Source: Prevotellaceae bacterium (lineage in GTDB: Bacteria; Bacteroidota; Bacteroidia; Bacteroidales; Bacteroidaceae). From it: a DNA stretch of 13,221 nt. The DNA lies in the NCBI GenBank assembly GCA_022508635.1, contig JAFLUV010000049.1:1-13221 (forward strand). The letters run 5' to 3'. The notes under the pieces were generated by a model, which did no database searches, was not told the origin of the DNA, and was given only the letters and a program-made list of their open reading frames with translations. Made by a program: the position numbers and the translations under genes. This document shows, one piece after another, positions 1 to 7,330 of the stretch (its first letter is position 1; every line of letters starts with the position of its first letter).

Positions 1-107
1 CCATCAAGCCATGCTGCTGCCGAGCCGAAGATGTGCCAATCAGGATCAGCTTCATTCAGCAGAGGCGTTATGGTGTTGAGCGTTTGTCGCAGTTGTTCCC
101 TTGTCAT
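1..107 (-). CDS. Partial protein, possible nucleotidyltransferase fold (N-terminal 35 residues)
   Basis: Only the first 35 codons lie in the window; the gene continues past its left edge. The ATG at 107-105 shares the four bases ATGA with the TGA stop of the TPR gene, which suggests coupled translation as the last visible gene of the fur-purA operon. An AAGGA stretch lies a few bases upstream. The peptide begins MTREQLRQTLNTI and reaches a WHIFGSAAAWL segment at about residues 24-34. A hydrophobic residue followed by GS and small residues is how many nucleotidyltransferase (Pol-beta type) proteins begin their active-site strand, so that fold is a guess. The catalytic DxD would lie outside the window. 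That the gene is real is fairly clear from frame, start and coupling; the function is not. Confidence 0.6.
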   Translation of the reverse strand, partial: MTREQLRQTLNTITPLLNEADPDWHIFGSAAAWLD

Positions 108-1009
108 CGTTCCTTCTTTTCGAATTGTAGCGAAGCTACCTGTTCCTGGCTTGCGCCTAAACGGATGGCTGTCCGGCAGTCCTGGCGGGCAAGCTCTTTC
201 TTCCTCATGGCCAAGTAAAGCGAGGCACGCGTAATGTAGCAATCGGGATTCTCTGGCTCAAGCTCGATAGCCTTCTTCGCATCCTGCATAGCCCGCTCGT
301 ATTCCTTGCGTTGCTCATAAAAACCACACCTTACCATATAGTGGCGGGCATGTGTCGGAAAGAAAAGGATGAGGGAGTTGATCTGCTCCATTGCCTCGCG
401 CGGACGGTTGTCCCTGCTGTTGAGGACTGCCAGCCCTAACCGAGCATCTTCATTCATAGGATTGAGTTCCAACAACTGGCTATAGTCGGCACGCGCCTCT
501 TTATTGCGTCGCTGCTGGGTAAAGATATAGGCACGGAAGAAAAGAGCCTCTTCCTGGTCGGGCAAGAGGGTGAGCACCTCGTTATAGTCAGCCAGGGCAT
601 GTGCCTCGTCGTTCCTTTGCAAATAAAGAGAAGCCCTGCTCAGATACAGGGCACTGAGGGAAGATTTCTGGTCGCTGCCCAATGCGGAATGCTGAAGGAC
701 GCCAATGCCTAAGGTGTAGGCATCAAGCGCACGGTCGCCTTCTCCCCTGCGCTGACAGATTTCGCCCAAGTAGCGATACAGGACGGCATTGGACTCCTTT
801 GACGGGTCAAGCTGAAGGGCCTGATGTATCAAATCCTCCGCCCTGTCCAGCGAGTCGGCAGCCAAGGCCTCAATAGCGGCCTTGACATTCTGCTGATACG
901 TCTGGGCATGGGCATGACTTCCGCCAAGCTTTCCCCCTTGGAAGAGGGAAAACAAGAGACAAAGAACCAGTATCCTTGCTTCAGAGAACATAGCGCGTAG
1001 CTGTGGCAT
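104..1009 (-). CDS. Secreted tetratricopeptide repeat protein
   Basis: A 301-residue protein with an N-terminal export signal (charged start, hydrophobic run at about residues 13-24, likely cleavage after SHAHA near residue 35). It is followed by about six or seven TPR units (roughly 39-72, 76-109, 117-150, 151-184, 185-218, 219-252, 253-286). Typical TPR spacing of small and aromatic residues is visible, for example ALADYNEVLTLLP, EARADYSQLLELNP and AMQDAKKAIELEPENP. TPR arrays bind other proteins; nothing here indicates the partner. The gene lies 27 nt after purA in the same direction and overlaps the next gene by ATGA, so it is probably cotranscribed with purA. The start could be ATG 1009, with a close AAGGA upstream, or ATG 991, which also leaves a complete signal peptide. 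The product probably acts in the periplasm. Confidence 0.85.
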   Translation of the reverse strand: MPQLRAMFSEARILVLCLLFSLFQGGKLGGSHAHAQTYQQNVKAAIEALAADSLDRAEDLIHQALQLDPSKESNAVLYRYLGEICQRRGEGDRALDAYTLGIGVLQHSALGSDQKSSLSALYLSRASLYLQRNDEAHALADYNEVLTLLPDQEEALFFRAYIFTQQRRNKEARADYSQLLELNPMNEDARLGLAVLNSRDNRPREAMEQINSLILFFPTHARHYMVRCGFYEQRKEYERAMQDAKKAIELEPENPDCYITRASLYLAMRKKELARQDCRTAIRLGASQEQVASLQFEKKER

Positions 1010-1036
1010 CTTCCTTACGGCGGAGGACGGAGGGAA

Positions 1037-2305
1037 CTATCTCTCTATGGTCTGTGTTCTGTCGGGACCGACGCTGACAATGGTAATAGGCGTGCCTGTT
1101 GCCTGCTCGATATAGGCAATGTAGTCCTTGAACTGCTTGGGGAACTGGCTTTCGCTGGTTATCTGGGTGAGGTCTGTCTGCCAGCCGGGCAGCGTCTCGT
1201 AAACAGCCTGCCAGCCTTCCATATTGTAAGGTACCTCGTCGATGACGACACCGTCCTTGGCATACTTGGTGCAGACTTTTATCTCGGCAAACGAGTCGAG
1301 CACGTCGCTCTTCATCATGATGAGCTGCGTCACGCCGTTTATCATGATGGCATAGCGCAAGGCCACCAGGTCGAGCCATCCGCACCGGCGGTTGCGACCT
1401 GTCACTGCTCCGTATTCATGGCCTATCTCGCGTATCTTGTCGCCTGTCTCGTCGAAGAGTTCTACGGGGAACGGACCGCTGCCCACGCGGGTGGAGTATG
1501 CCTTGAAGATGCCAAAGACCTCGCCTATCGTGTTTGGTGCCACGCCCAGTCCGGTGCAAACGCCGCCGCTCACGGTATTGGAGGAGGAGACGAAGGGATA
1601 GGTTCCGTGGTCAATATCAAGCATTGTACCCTGGGCACCTTCGGCAAGCACCTTTTTGCCTTCCTTGATTGCCTTGCCCAGCTCTATCTCAGTATCGGTG
1701 AGAGGGAATTGACGCATATAGTCGGCTCCCTCCATCCAGAGCTTCTCCTCTGCCGCAATATCGTAGTCGGTGTAGTTGAGGTCGCGGAGTATCTGTTCGT
1801 GACGGGCTTTCAGTGCGGCATACTTTTCCTGGAAGTTCTCGAGTATGTCGCCAACGCGCAGGCCTGTACGGCTGGCCTTCTCGCTGTAGGTAGGACCGAT
1901 GCCCTTGCCTGTCGTGCCTACTTTGTCCTTGCCTTTTGCAGCCTCATAGGCGCGGTCGAGCACACGATGGGTAGGCAGAATGAGGTGTGCGCGCCGGCTG
2001 ATGTGGAGACGAGTCCTGAGGTCGTAGCCGGCAGCCTCCAGTTCGCGTGCTTCCTGCATAAAGAGGTCAGGAGCGATGACACAGCCGTTGCCTATGATGT
2101 TGAGCTTACCCTCGTCGAAAATACCGCTGGGAATGCTGCGAAGCACGAACTTCTTTCCTCCGAAGATGATGGTATGTCCGGCATTAGGACCGCCTGCATA
2201 GCGTGCCACTATATCGTATCGGGGCGTAAAGACGTCCACCACCTTACCTTTTCCTTCGTCGCCGAAGACGATGCCGAGCAAGGCATCTACTTTACCTTTT
2301 TCCAT
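1037..2305 (-). CDS. purA: Adenylosuccinate synthetase
   Basis: This enzyme joins IMP and aspartate using GTP to make adenylosuccinate, the first committed step from IMP to AMP, in the cytoplasm. The 422 residues match the usual family length. Family motifs are clear: the GTP-binding loop GDEGKGK near residues 16-22, GGPNAGHT with the catalytic histidine, GTTGKGIGPTYSEK in the IMP-binding region, EGAQGTMLDIDHGTYP, and a conserved C-terminal end SVGPDRTQTIER. The residue before GDEGKGK is Phe where Trp is usual. The start ATG at 2305 lies inside the end of the upstream Fur-type gene (14-nt overlap), so translation of the two is probably coupled. Transcription likely begins at the promoter before that regulator. 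The TPR gene follows after 27 nt. Confidence 0.98.
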   Translation of the reverse strand: MEKGKVDALLGIVFGDEGKGKVVDVFTPRYDIVARYAGGPNAGHTIIFGGKKFVLRSIPSGIFDEGKLNIIGNGCVIAPDLFMQEARELEAAGYDLRTRLHISRRAHLILPTHRVLDRAYEAAKGKDKVGTTGKGIGPTYSEKASRTGLRVGDILENFQEKYAALKARHEQILRDLNYTDYDIAAEEKLWMEGADYMRQFPLTDTEIELGKAIKEGKKVLAEGAQGTMLDIDHGTYPFVSSSNTVSGGVCTGLGVAPNTIGEVFGIFKAYSTRVGSGPFPVELFDETGDKIREIGHEYGAVTGRNRRCGWLDLVALRYAIMINGVTQLIMMKSDVLDSFAEIKVCTKYAKDGVVIDEVPYNMEGWQAVYETLPGWQTDLTQITSESQFPKQFKDYIAYIEQATGTPITIVSVGPDRTQTIER

Positions 2306-2810
2306 TATTGTCTGACTTATCCTGTTGTTTTGTTTTCTGTTGTTTTTTGATTTGATGACTCTTTCTCGCCTGACACTTGCGGCAAAGGCCGTGCATGTAG
2401 ACGAGCGTGTCTTCCCTGCTGAAGTAGCGGACGCGCAGGTTCTGCAAGGCGAGCTTGGCTGTGCCGGCTGTCACACGCGTGATAGTGCCACACTGCCGGC
2501 AGATGGTGTAGGCCTTCGGGTTGGCATCTCCTCGCAGTTCGTAATGTGCTGCGGTAGCCAGCATGTGCTTGATGACAAGACCTGCATCGCAGAGCATCTC
2601 CATCGTGTTGAAGAGCGTGGCACGGCTCACTTGGAACTTGGCATGCTCGCACATGAGTCCGGCAAGCTCGTCAATAGTGAATATGCCGCCTGCCATCTCC
2701 ACCACGCGCAATACCTCGTCACGTTCAGGCGTCTTGCGCATGGCTCTCTGCTCCATGTAGCGTTTCAACTGCTCACGAGCGGATATGGAGGTCTCTGGTT
2801 TATTACTCAT
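2292..2810 (-). CDS. Fur-family transcriptional regulator with atypical metal site
   Basis: A 172-residue Fur-superfamily protein. Residues about 25-95 form the winged helix, including RKTPERDEVLRVV and the recognition segment VSRATLFNTMEML (61-73). Residues 98-148 form the dimerisation part with two zinc-binding pairs, C104xxC107 and C143xxC146. The histidine cluster that normally precedes the first CxxC (HHHH-type, part of the regulatory metal site) is absent: the sequence there is NPKAYTICRQCG. H140 near the second pair is kept. The C-terminus is a Lys/Gln-rich tail (about 150-172), longer than usual, and its last codons overlap the purA start. The reading frame extends to a TTG at 2816, but the -7 promoter box ends at 2821 and the ATG at 2810 is the better start. 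Its position suggests it is transcribed with purA. Its regulon and signal cannot be read from the sequence. Confidence 0.9.
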   Translation of the reverse strand: MSNKPETSISAREQLKRYMEQRAMRKTPERDEVLRVVEMAGGIFTIDELAGLMCEHAKFQVSRATLFNTMEMLCDAGLVIKHMLATAAHYELRGDANPKAYTICRQCGTITRVTAGTAKLALQNLRVRYFSREDTLVYMHGLCRKCQARKSHQIKKQQKTKQQDKSDNNGKR

Positions 2811-2820
2811 AGCCAAGGTG

Positions 2821-2828
2821 CAAAGGTA
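2821..2828 (-). promoter_or_regulatory. Bacteroidota -7 promoter box for the fur-purA operon
   Basis: On the minus strand the sequence reads TACCTTTG, a full match to TAnnTTTG. Only 10 nt separate it from the ATG at 2810, so the transcript should be leaderless or nearly so. No good -33 TTTG is seen at the usual distance. Instead a tandem AGTTCAT repeat occupies that region (2837-2850, plus-strand reading). Confidence 0.7.
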
Positions 2829-2836
2829 CGAAATTT

Positions 2837-2853
2837 AGTTCATAGTTCATAGT
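2837..2853. repeat. Tandem 7-bp repeat (AGTTCAT x2 plus AGT)
   Basis: AGTTCAT occurs twice head to tail at 2837-2843 and 2844-2850, followed by AGT. It covers the expected -33 region of the fur-purA promoter. It could be a binding site for a regulator, including the Fur-like protein itself, or a chance microrepeat. Confidence 0.5.
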
Positions 2854-3185
2854 CCGCAGTGAAGAATTTTTCTCTTCGCTTCGTTTTCCCGCACTTCGCA
2901 GAGCTTTCCCTCCTTCTCGGTGTCACGGGGCTTATCGTCTGTCGTGAGGAGGACTGTCATAATATAATCATATATATAATATTATAATGTATACGCTGTT
3001 TTATGTTGCATATATGCATTGTTTACTCTTTCACAGAGACGAAGACACATATCTATCGGCATGAAGTACATAGGAATTTCCACAAATATAGGCATTTTTT
3101 GCCAACGACGGCAAGAAACGAGGAAAAAGACACTGTCCAGGCGAACACTTGAACCGCATCGCTTCTATATGTCAGGAAAAAGAGC
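2854..3185. other. AT-rich intergenic region between divergent promoters
   Basis: About 330 bp lie between the leftward fur-purA promoter and the rightward DUF362 promoter with no convincing gene. The part at 2959-3020 is very AT-rich. It holds an inverted repeat ATAATAT (2959-2965) / ATATTAT (2979-2985) and a perfect 12-bp palindrome TGCATATATGCA (3007-3018). A small hairpin, TTGCC (3099-3103) / GGCAA (3110-3114) with a 6-nt loop, follows but has no T-run after it on either strand. A 67-codon open frame at 3019-3222 has no family-like features and crosses the downstream promoter box, so I do not call it. Confidence 0.6.
3007..3018. repeat. Perfect 12-bp palindrome TGCATATATGCA
   Basis: A perfect self-complementary 12-mer in the AT-rich gap, about 180 bp upstream of the DUF362 promoter box and about 190 bp from the fur-purA promoter. 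It might be an operator or bent-DNA site; its distance from both promoters makes a direct repressor role uncertain. Confidence 0.4.
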
Positions 3186-3193
3186 TATCTTTG
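3186..3193 (+). promoter_or_regulatory. Bacteroidota -7 promoter box for the DUF362 gene
   Basis: TATCTTTG matches TAnnTTTG. It lies 45 nt upstream of the ATG at 3239, giving an expected leader of about 35-40 nt. No clear -33 TTTG is visible 19-21 nt further upstream. Confidence 0.6.
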
Positions 3194-3238
3194 CTCCTCC
3201 TAAGAAACCTATAAAAATCTAAAACACGAAATTGAAAG

Positions 3239-4246
3239 ATGAAAGCAATGGGACTTATTACTCTGCTGACAGTCGGCACATTAATGTGTGGAGCCTGTGG
3301 CAACAAAACAGCAAAAGCAAACTTAACTGAAACAGATAGCATGGAAACAGCAGCAACAGTATTCCTGACCAGAGAGATTTCGCCCGAAGCACTGGTCAGA
3401 ATCTACAAAGCATTAGGGCGCGAGGCTACAGGAAACGTAGCAGTAAAAATATCTACGGGCGAATCAGGTAACCCCAACTACTTGAAACCCGAGCTGATCA
3501 AGCAACTGGTAGATGAAGTGCAGGGCACTATCGTAGAGTGCAACACCGCCTACGACGGCAAGCGCAATACCTCCGAAGCGCATTGGCAAACGATACGCGA
3601 CCACGGATTCCTGCCTGCGTTCAAAGTAGACCTGATGGACGAGGAGGGCGAGTTCAACATCCCCGTGCAGGACACGACCCACATCAAGTACGACATCGTG
3701 GGAAGCCACTTGAAGAACTACGACTTCATGATTAACCTCGCCCACTTCAAGGGCCACCCGATGGGCGGACTTGGCGGCGTACTGAAGAACGCCTCCATCG
3801 GCGTAGCATCTGCCAACGGAAAAGCCTACATCCATACGGCAGGCTACCAGCAAGTACTGGAGGGACTATGGGAACACGTGGAAGACCAGGACGGCTTCCT
3901 GGAATCCATGGCTGCGGCGGCACAAGCCGTGCACGACTATTTTGACGGCGGCAAGAAAGTCATCTATATCTCGGTAATGAACAACATGACGGTAGACTGC
4001 GATTGCGTGGCGACACCCGAACCCGTAAAGCTAAAGGACTACGGCATACTGGCATCGCTCGACCCCGTGGCACTCGACCAGGCCTGCGTAGACATCATCA
4101 TGGGCATGGAACCCAGCGAGGACAACGACAACCAGCCGCTCATCGCACGCATCAGGGAGCAGCATGGCACGCACACCATCGACCATGCCGAGAAAATCGG
4201 TTTAGGCAGCAAGCACTACACGATTGTGAACATCGACGAGCAGTAA
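3239..4246 (+). CDS. DUF362 family lipoprotein
   Basis: A 335-residue protein with a bacterial lipoprotein-like start: hydrophobic residues 5-16, then MCGAC with Cys20 as the likely lipidated residue, followed by a Lys/Thr-rich linker to about residue 40. The rest is a DUF362 domain. The family-typical block NLAHFKGHPMGGLGGVLKN is at 166-184, GKAYIH at 194-199, and DCDC at 253-256, followed by YGILASLDPVALDQACVDI (268-286). Many DUF362 proteins also carry 4Fe-4S ferredoxin motifs; none is present here. The biochemical role of the family is not established. It is a single gene under its own promoter and converges on the dipeptidyl peptidase gene, whose stop is 53 nt away. Family call is firm; surface or periplasmic location is likely, function unknown. 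Confidence 0.88.
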   Translation: MKAMGLITLLTVGTLMCGACGNKTAKANLTETDSMETAATVFLTREISPEALVRIYKALGREATGNVAVKISTGESGNPNYLKPELIKQLVDEVQGTIVECNTAYDGKRNTSEAHWQTIRDHGFLPAFKVDLMDEEGEFNIPVQDTTHIKYDIVGSHLKNYDFMINLAHFKGHPMGGLGGVLKNASIGVASANGKAYIHTAGYQQVLEGLWEHVEDQDGFLESMAAAAQAVHDYFDGGKKVIYISVMNNMTVDCDCVATPEPVKLKDYGILASLDPVALDQACVDIIMGMEPSEDNDNQPLIARIREQHGTHTIDHAEKIGLGSKHYTIVNIDEQ

Positions 4247-4299
4247 GAGAAAACCAGATGATACAATCCCCAGAGGGATATTGAGCGAACTCACGTTAT

Positions 4300-6831
4300 T
4301 TAATCCTTATTTAATATTTCTGTGAGTGCTTGAATTGCTTTGCGTAAGTGAAGGCCAGCTGATGCTAACAAATTATCAAGGCATTCTCTGATAGTCTGAC
4401 GCTCCTCAGCACTGAGCATTTCGCCTCTGGAAAGCAAATGTCGCAGGCAGAGGCACGCACTTGTGGCAGGAAGTTGATGCCCTTCTACAAGCCAGGAAAG
4501 ACTGATGGCTTTGGCTTCCCGAACGTATGGCAGGAGTATCTTCGACAGGACTTGTGCCTCTTCTGCCGTCATCATTGTCTCTGCCCACCGGTTTGCCCTC
4601 TTCATGGTGAAGTCTTCAGGCGGCATAAGCATCATGGCAAGCAGTCTGGTCTCCCGGATGCTCTGCTGCCAGAGGTGTTCGGCAAGGGCGACATCGCAAG
4701 GGAACTCGTCAGCAATGCTACGCAGTCGTGGCAATTCTGTGCCGAAGATGAGCTGGAATGACATGCCAGCTTCCCTCATCCGAGCAGACAGGATGCCGTT
4801 CATGCTTGCACGCAACTCTTTTTTTATCTCACGCTCTGTCTGACGAACAAACGGGGACGGCTCGGTACATAGTGTGCGGTATTGCCTGCCGTAGCGAAGC
4901 ATTTGTTCGTCGTATGCCTCATCATAGCTGATATTGACATCCGTGATGCAGCCCGTAGCATCGCGCACCAACGTGTAGCGTGGATTGATAAATCCCTTGT
5001 AGGGAGCAATGTCGAGCCGGCGATAACGTTCGCGTATCTCGCGGTGCAGCTGTACATCAAGCTTCACGCCATATTGCTCCACGAGTTGTCTGGCTGCCTC
5101 ATAGTCGCCCTCGCTCTTAATGCGTTGCACCTCTGCCAACAGCGTGCCGAATGCCTGACGGAGCATAGCATAGTCGTACACTGCAACATAGTGCTTTCCG
5201 TCCTTCTCCATGATTCCTACAGCTTCCGGGTAGTTGGCGAGCGTCCACCAGCTAATGAGAGCACGATTACGCATGTGTGCCTCCTCTATATTATTGCCGT
5301 CCTCAATGCGCACCATCTGCGTCAGCAATCCGTTGAGCAGGTAGCTGTAGTATTGCGACTTATAGGCTTCGCCGTCGGGCAGAAGCCCTAATTCCACGAG
5401 TTTCGGGTCAGCTATGTAGTAAAGACCGAAAAGGTCAGCACGTGCCTCCTCTATCGTGCTGCCATAGGCACGAAGTGCATCAGCATCCACGCCCGGGAGA
5501 AGTTGCCCGCTGCCATGACCAAGACACTCGTGCAAATCAGTGTGCAAGTCGTCGCAAACATCCCCGTACTTATCAAGCAGCTGGCATGTTGCCTCGTCTA
5601 TGACGAACTCTTGCCGCATGCCACTCCCCTTGGCAGCCTTGTTGTAGGCGCATGTCAGATTGGCTATCGTAACGCTTTTGCTACCATGCTCCGCTCTAAT
5701 CCAATTACTATTGGGCAGGTTGATGCCTATGGCACTGGCAGGATAGAGATCACCGCCCAACATGGCGGCACTTATTACTCTGGCACTGACTCCGCGACAC
5801 TCTTTCTTTCGGAAACGAGGGTCAACAGGAGAGTGGTCTTCGAACCACTGCGCATTGTCGCTCAACGCTTTGGCACGTCTGGTCGCTTCGTGGTCGATGA
5901 TATTGACATAGCCTTCCCAACTGGCCTTCAGCCCGAGCGGATCACCATAGACCTCAATGAAGCCGTTTGTAAAATCCACTTCACTCTCTGTTTCCTGTAC
6001 CCAAAGGATATTATATTCGTCGAACGTCTGAAGATCCCCACTGCGATAAAACGACACCAGTTTGTCCATGACGGCTTTTTGTTGCTCATTTTCTGCATAC
6101 GTTCGGGCATGCATGAGAGCATTGCAGATGCGATCGATGGCTTCTCCGTAAAGTCCGCCACTCCGCCACACGTTCTCGAAGAGAGTGCCATCTGCGGCAC
6201 GCTCCAGGCGGCTGTTCATACCCAGCATAGGCGGACGGCAAGGGTCAGCCTTCTGCTTCAAGTCTGCATAGAAAGCTTCGGCCTCGGCCTGCGTTATGCT
6301 TTCATTATAATAATTGCACGAAGAGGTAAGCAACAGATCTTCGCCATCAGTAGTGTTGACACGCCGAGGCATCACGTCGGGACAAAAGATAATGTCTGCC
6401 ATTTTCTCAAGCATCTGGTCTGCTGTCTCACCTGGACGGAGCGAGAACACAGAAGCATCAAGCCTTTTTGCCTCGTGAAGGAAAAATTCACGACTGAAAT
6501 CCGGTACGAACTTCTGACAACTGTAATGGTGATGAATGCCATTGGAGAACCAGACGCGCTTCATATAGATAGCAAAAGCCTGCCATTCGACGCAATCTTT
6601 AGGACCATCATAGTTCACATAGATAGCTTCTAACGTCTGGCGAAGTTGAAGTCCACAAGAGCAGTTCTGATCCCATAGAATGTCGCGCCCCAAAAGCGCG
6701 GCTTCTGCCAAATAATAAATCAGTAACTTCTGCCGGAGTGGGAGGCTGGTAAATCCAGGTACTTCGTAACGAAGCAGTTGCAAGTCAGCGAAGCGCTCTT
6801 GCAGCACTGAAGAAGGTAATATCTGACTCAT
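4300..6831 (-). CDS. Dipeptidyl peptidase III (M49) with C-terminal AlkD-like HEAT domain
   Basis: A zinc metallopeptidase expected to remove dipeptides from the N-terminus of short peptides. It has the M49 signature H434-E-C-L-G-H439 and a second motif EEARADL (461-467), in which E462 should be the third zinc ligand. From memory, the 28-residue spacing from first His to Glu matches the Bacteroides thetaiotaomicron enzyme. No signal peptide is seen (start MSQILPSSVLQERF), so it is probably cytoplasmic. The M49 part ends near residue 655. The last about 180 residues contain a LPRLRSIADEF...LAEHLWQQSIRETRLLAMML pattern (700-735), typical of the DNA-alkylation-repair/AlkD HEAT-repeat family; with 843 residues the protein is longer than M49 enzymes alone (about 680-740). 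Its ATG shares ATGA with the stop of the upstream AraC-type gene, so the two are probably translated together. Confidence 0.93.
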   Translation of the reverse strand: MSQILPSSVLQERFADLQLLRYEVPGFTSLPLRQKLLIYYLAEAALLGRDILWDQNCSCGLQLRQTLEAIYVNYDGPKDCVEWQAFAIYMKRVWFSNGIHHHYSCQKFVPDFSREFFLHEAKRLDASVFSLRPGETADQMLEKMADIIFCPDVMPRRVNTTDGEDLLLTSSCNYYNESITQAEAEAFYADLKQKADPCRPPMLGMNSRLERAADGTLFENVWRSGGLYGEAIDRICNALMHARTYAENEQQKAVMDKLVSFYRSGDLQTFDEYNILWVQETESEVDFTNGFIEVYGDPLGLKASWEGYVNIIDHEATRRAKALSDNAQWFEDHSPVDPRFRKKECRGVSARVISAAMLGGDLYPASAIGINLPNSNWIRAEHGSKSVTIANLTCAYNKAAKGSGMRQEFVIDEATCQLLDKYGDVCDDLHTDLHECLGHGSGQLLPGVDADALRAYGSTIEEARADLFGLYYIADPKLVELGLLPDGEAYKSQYYSYLLNGLLTQMVRIEDGNNIEEAHMRNRALISWWTLANYPEAVGIMEKDGKHYVAVYDYAMLRQAFGTLLAEVQRIKSEGDYEAARQLVEQYGVKLDVQLHREIRERYRRLDIAPYKGFINPRYTLVRDATGCITDVNISYDEAYDEQMLRYGRQYRTLCTEPSPFVRQTEREIKKELRASMNGILSARMREAGMSFQLIFGTELPRLRSIADEFPCDVALAEHLWQQSIRETRLLAMMLMPPEDFTMKRANRWAETMMTAEEAQVLSKILLPYVREAKAISLSWLVEGHQLPATSACLCLRHLLSRGEMLSAEERQTIRECLDNLLASAGLHLRKAIQALTEILNKD

Positions 6832-7289
6832 GCCTCTTGGTTGGCATCGTCTGCTCCGCTATGATGTAGAATACGGTACTCACGCGGAGTCATTCCGCTG
6901 AGTCGGTTGAAGTCAGCATAGAAACTCTGCCGTGTGGTGAAACCAACATTAATGGCAACGTCCTCTATTGTCATATCATCGAAATGGCTGTCCTGGAACA
7001 TATACATTGCCTCACGGACACGCATGTCGCTGACCAGTTTCGAGTAGTTTTGCTGAAAACGTACTGCTACGACTGCACTTATCTGTCGTGGATTGACGCC
7101 AATTTCTCTTGCCAATTGCTTTGCAGAGTACTTCGGATCGCGATATTTCTTTTCGATCATCAGCTTCAAGACAATCTGCTTGCTGACTTCTTCCACAAAC
7201 TCCGGAGTCACCCAATTACGATAGGAAATCTTGCGAGACTTCTTGTCCGTTGCCACTCTCTTTTTGTCTGCTTTATTTTGCTTGCTCAT
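6828..7289 (-). CDS. Short AraC-type DNA-binding protein
   Basis: A 153-residue protein made almost only of an AraC/XylS DNA-binding domain. A Lys/Arg-rich N-terminus (1-23) is followed by a linker, then the first helix-turn-helix (about 55-75, SAKQLAREIGVNPRQIS) and the second (about 107-128, TIEDVAINVGFTTRQSFY). The family signature GF-x5-F-x3-F-x4-G-x-TP-x-EYR is at 116-139. No ligand-binding or receiver domain is present, so the input signal is not apparent. It lies 41 nt after the GDPD gene with no promoter box between, and overlaps dipeptidyl peptidase III by ATGA. It is therefore likely part of a three-gene operon and may regulate it or a distant target. Confidence 0.9.
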   Translation of the reverse strand: MSKQNKADKKRVATDKKSRKISYRNWVTPEFVEEVSKQIVLKLMIEKKYRDPKYSAKQLAREIGVNPRQISAVVAVRFQQNYSKLVSDMRVREAMYMFQDSHFDDMTIEDVAINVGFTTRQSFYADFNRLSGMTPREYRILHHSGADDANQEA

Positions 7290-7330
7290 ATTGATAACTT
7301 TCAGCTTTAATCCCCCAAAAACGTGAGAGA

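Noticed and set aside
1418..2350. 310-codon open frame on the plus strand opposite purA
   Set aside because: It is antisense to a certain purA gene, and its peptide has no family pattern. The same applies to the long antisense frames at 5503-6633 and 11268-12227.
2808..2816. TTG start at 2816 for the Fur-like gene
   Set aside because: The ATG at 2810 is two codons downstream, and the TTG is only 4 nt from the -7 box, at or before the expected transcription start.
3091..3118. Inverted repeats GGCA/TGCC and TTGCC/GGCAA near a T-run
   Set aside because: The T-run precedes the stem on the plus strand and becomes an A-run on the minus strand, so it does not form a terminator in either direction.
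3019..3222. 67-codon open frame on the plus strand in the intergenic region
   Set aside because: Basic, low-complexity-like product with no recognisable motif, and it runs through the TAnnTTTG promoter box of the DUF362 gene.
4266..4279. Hairpin ATCCC-CAGA-GGGAT between the convergent DUF362 and peptidase genes
   Set aside because: The stem is only 5 bp and no T-run follows on either strand, so I do not call it a terminator.
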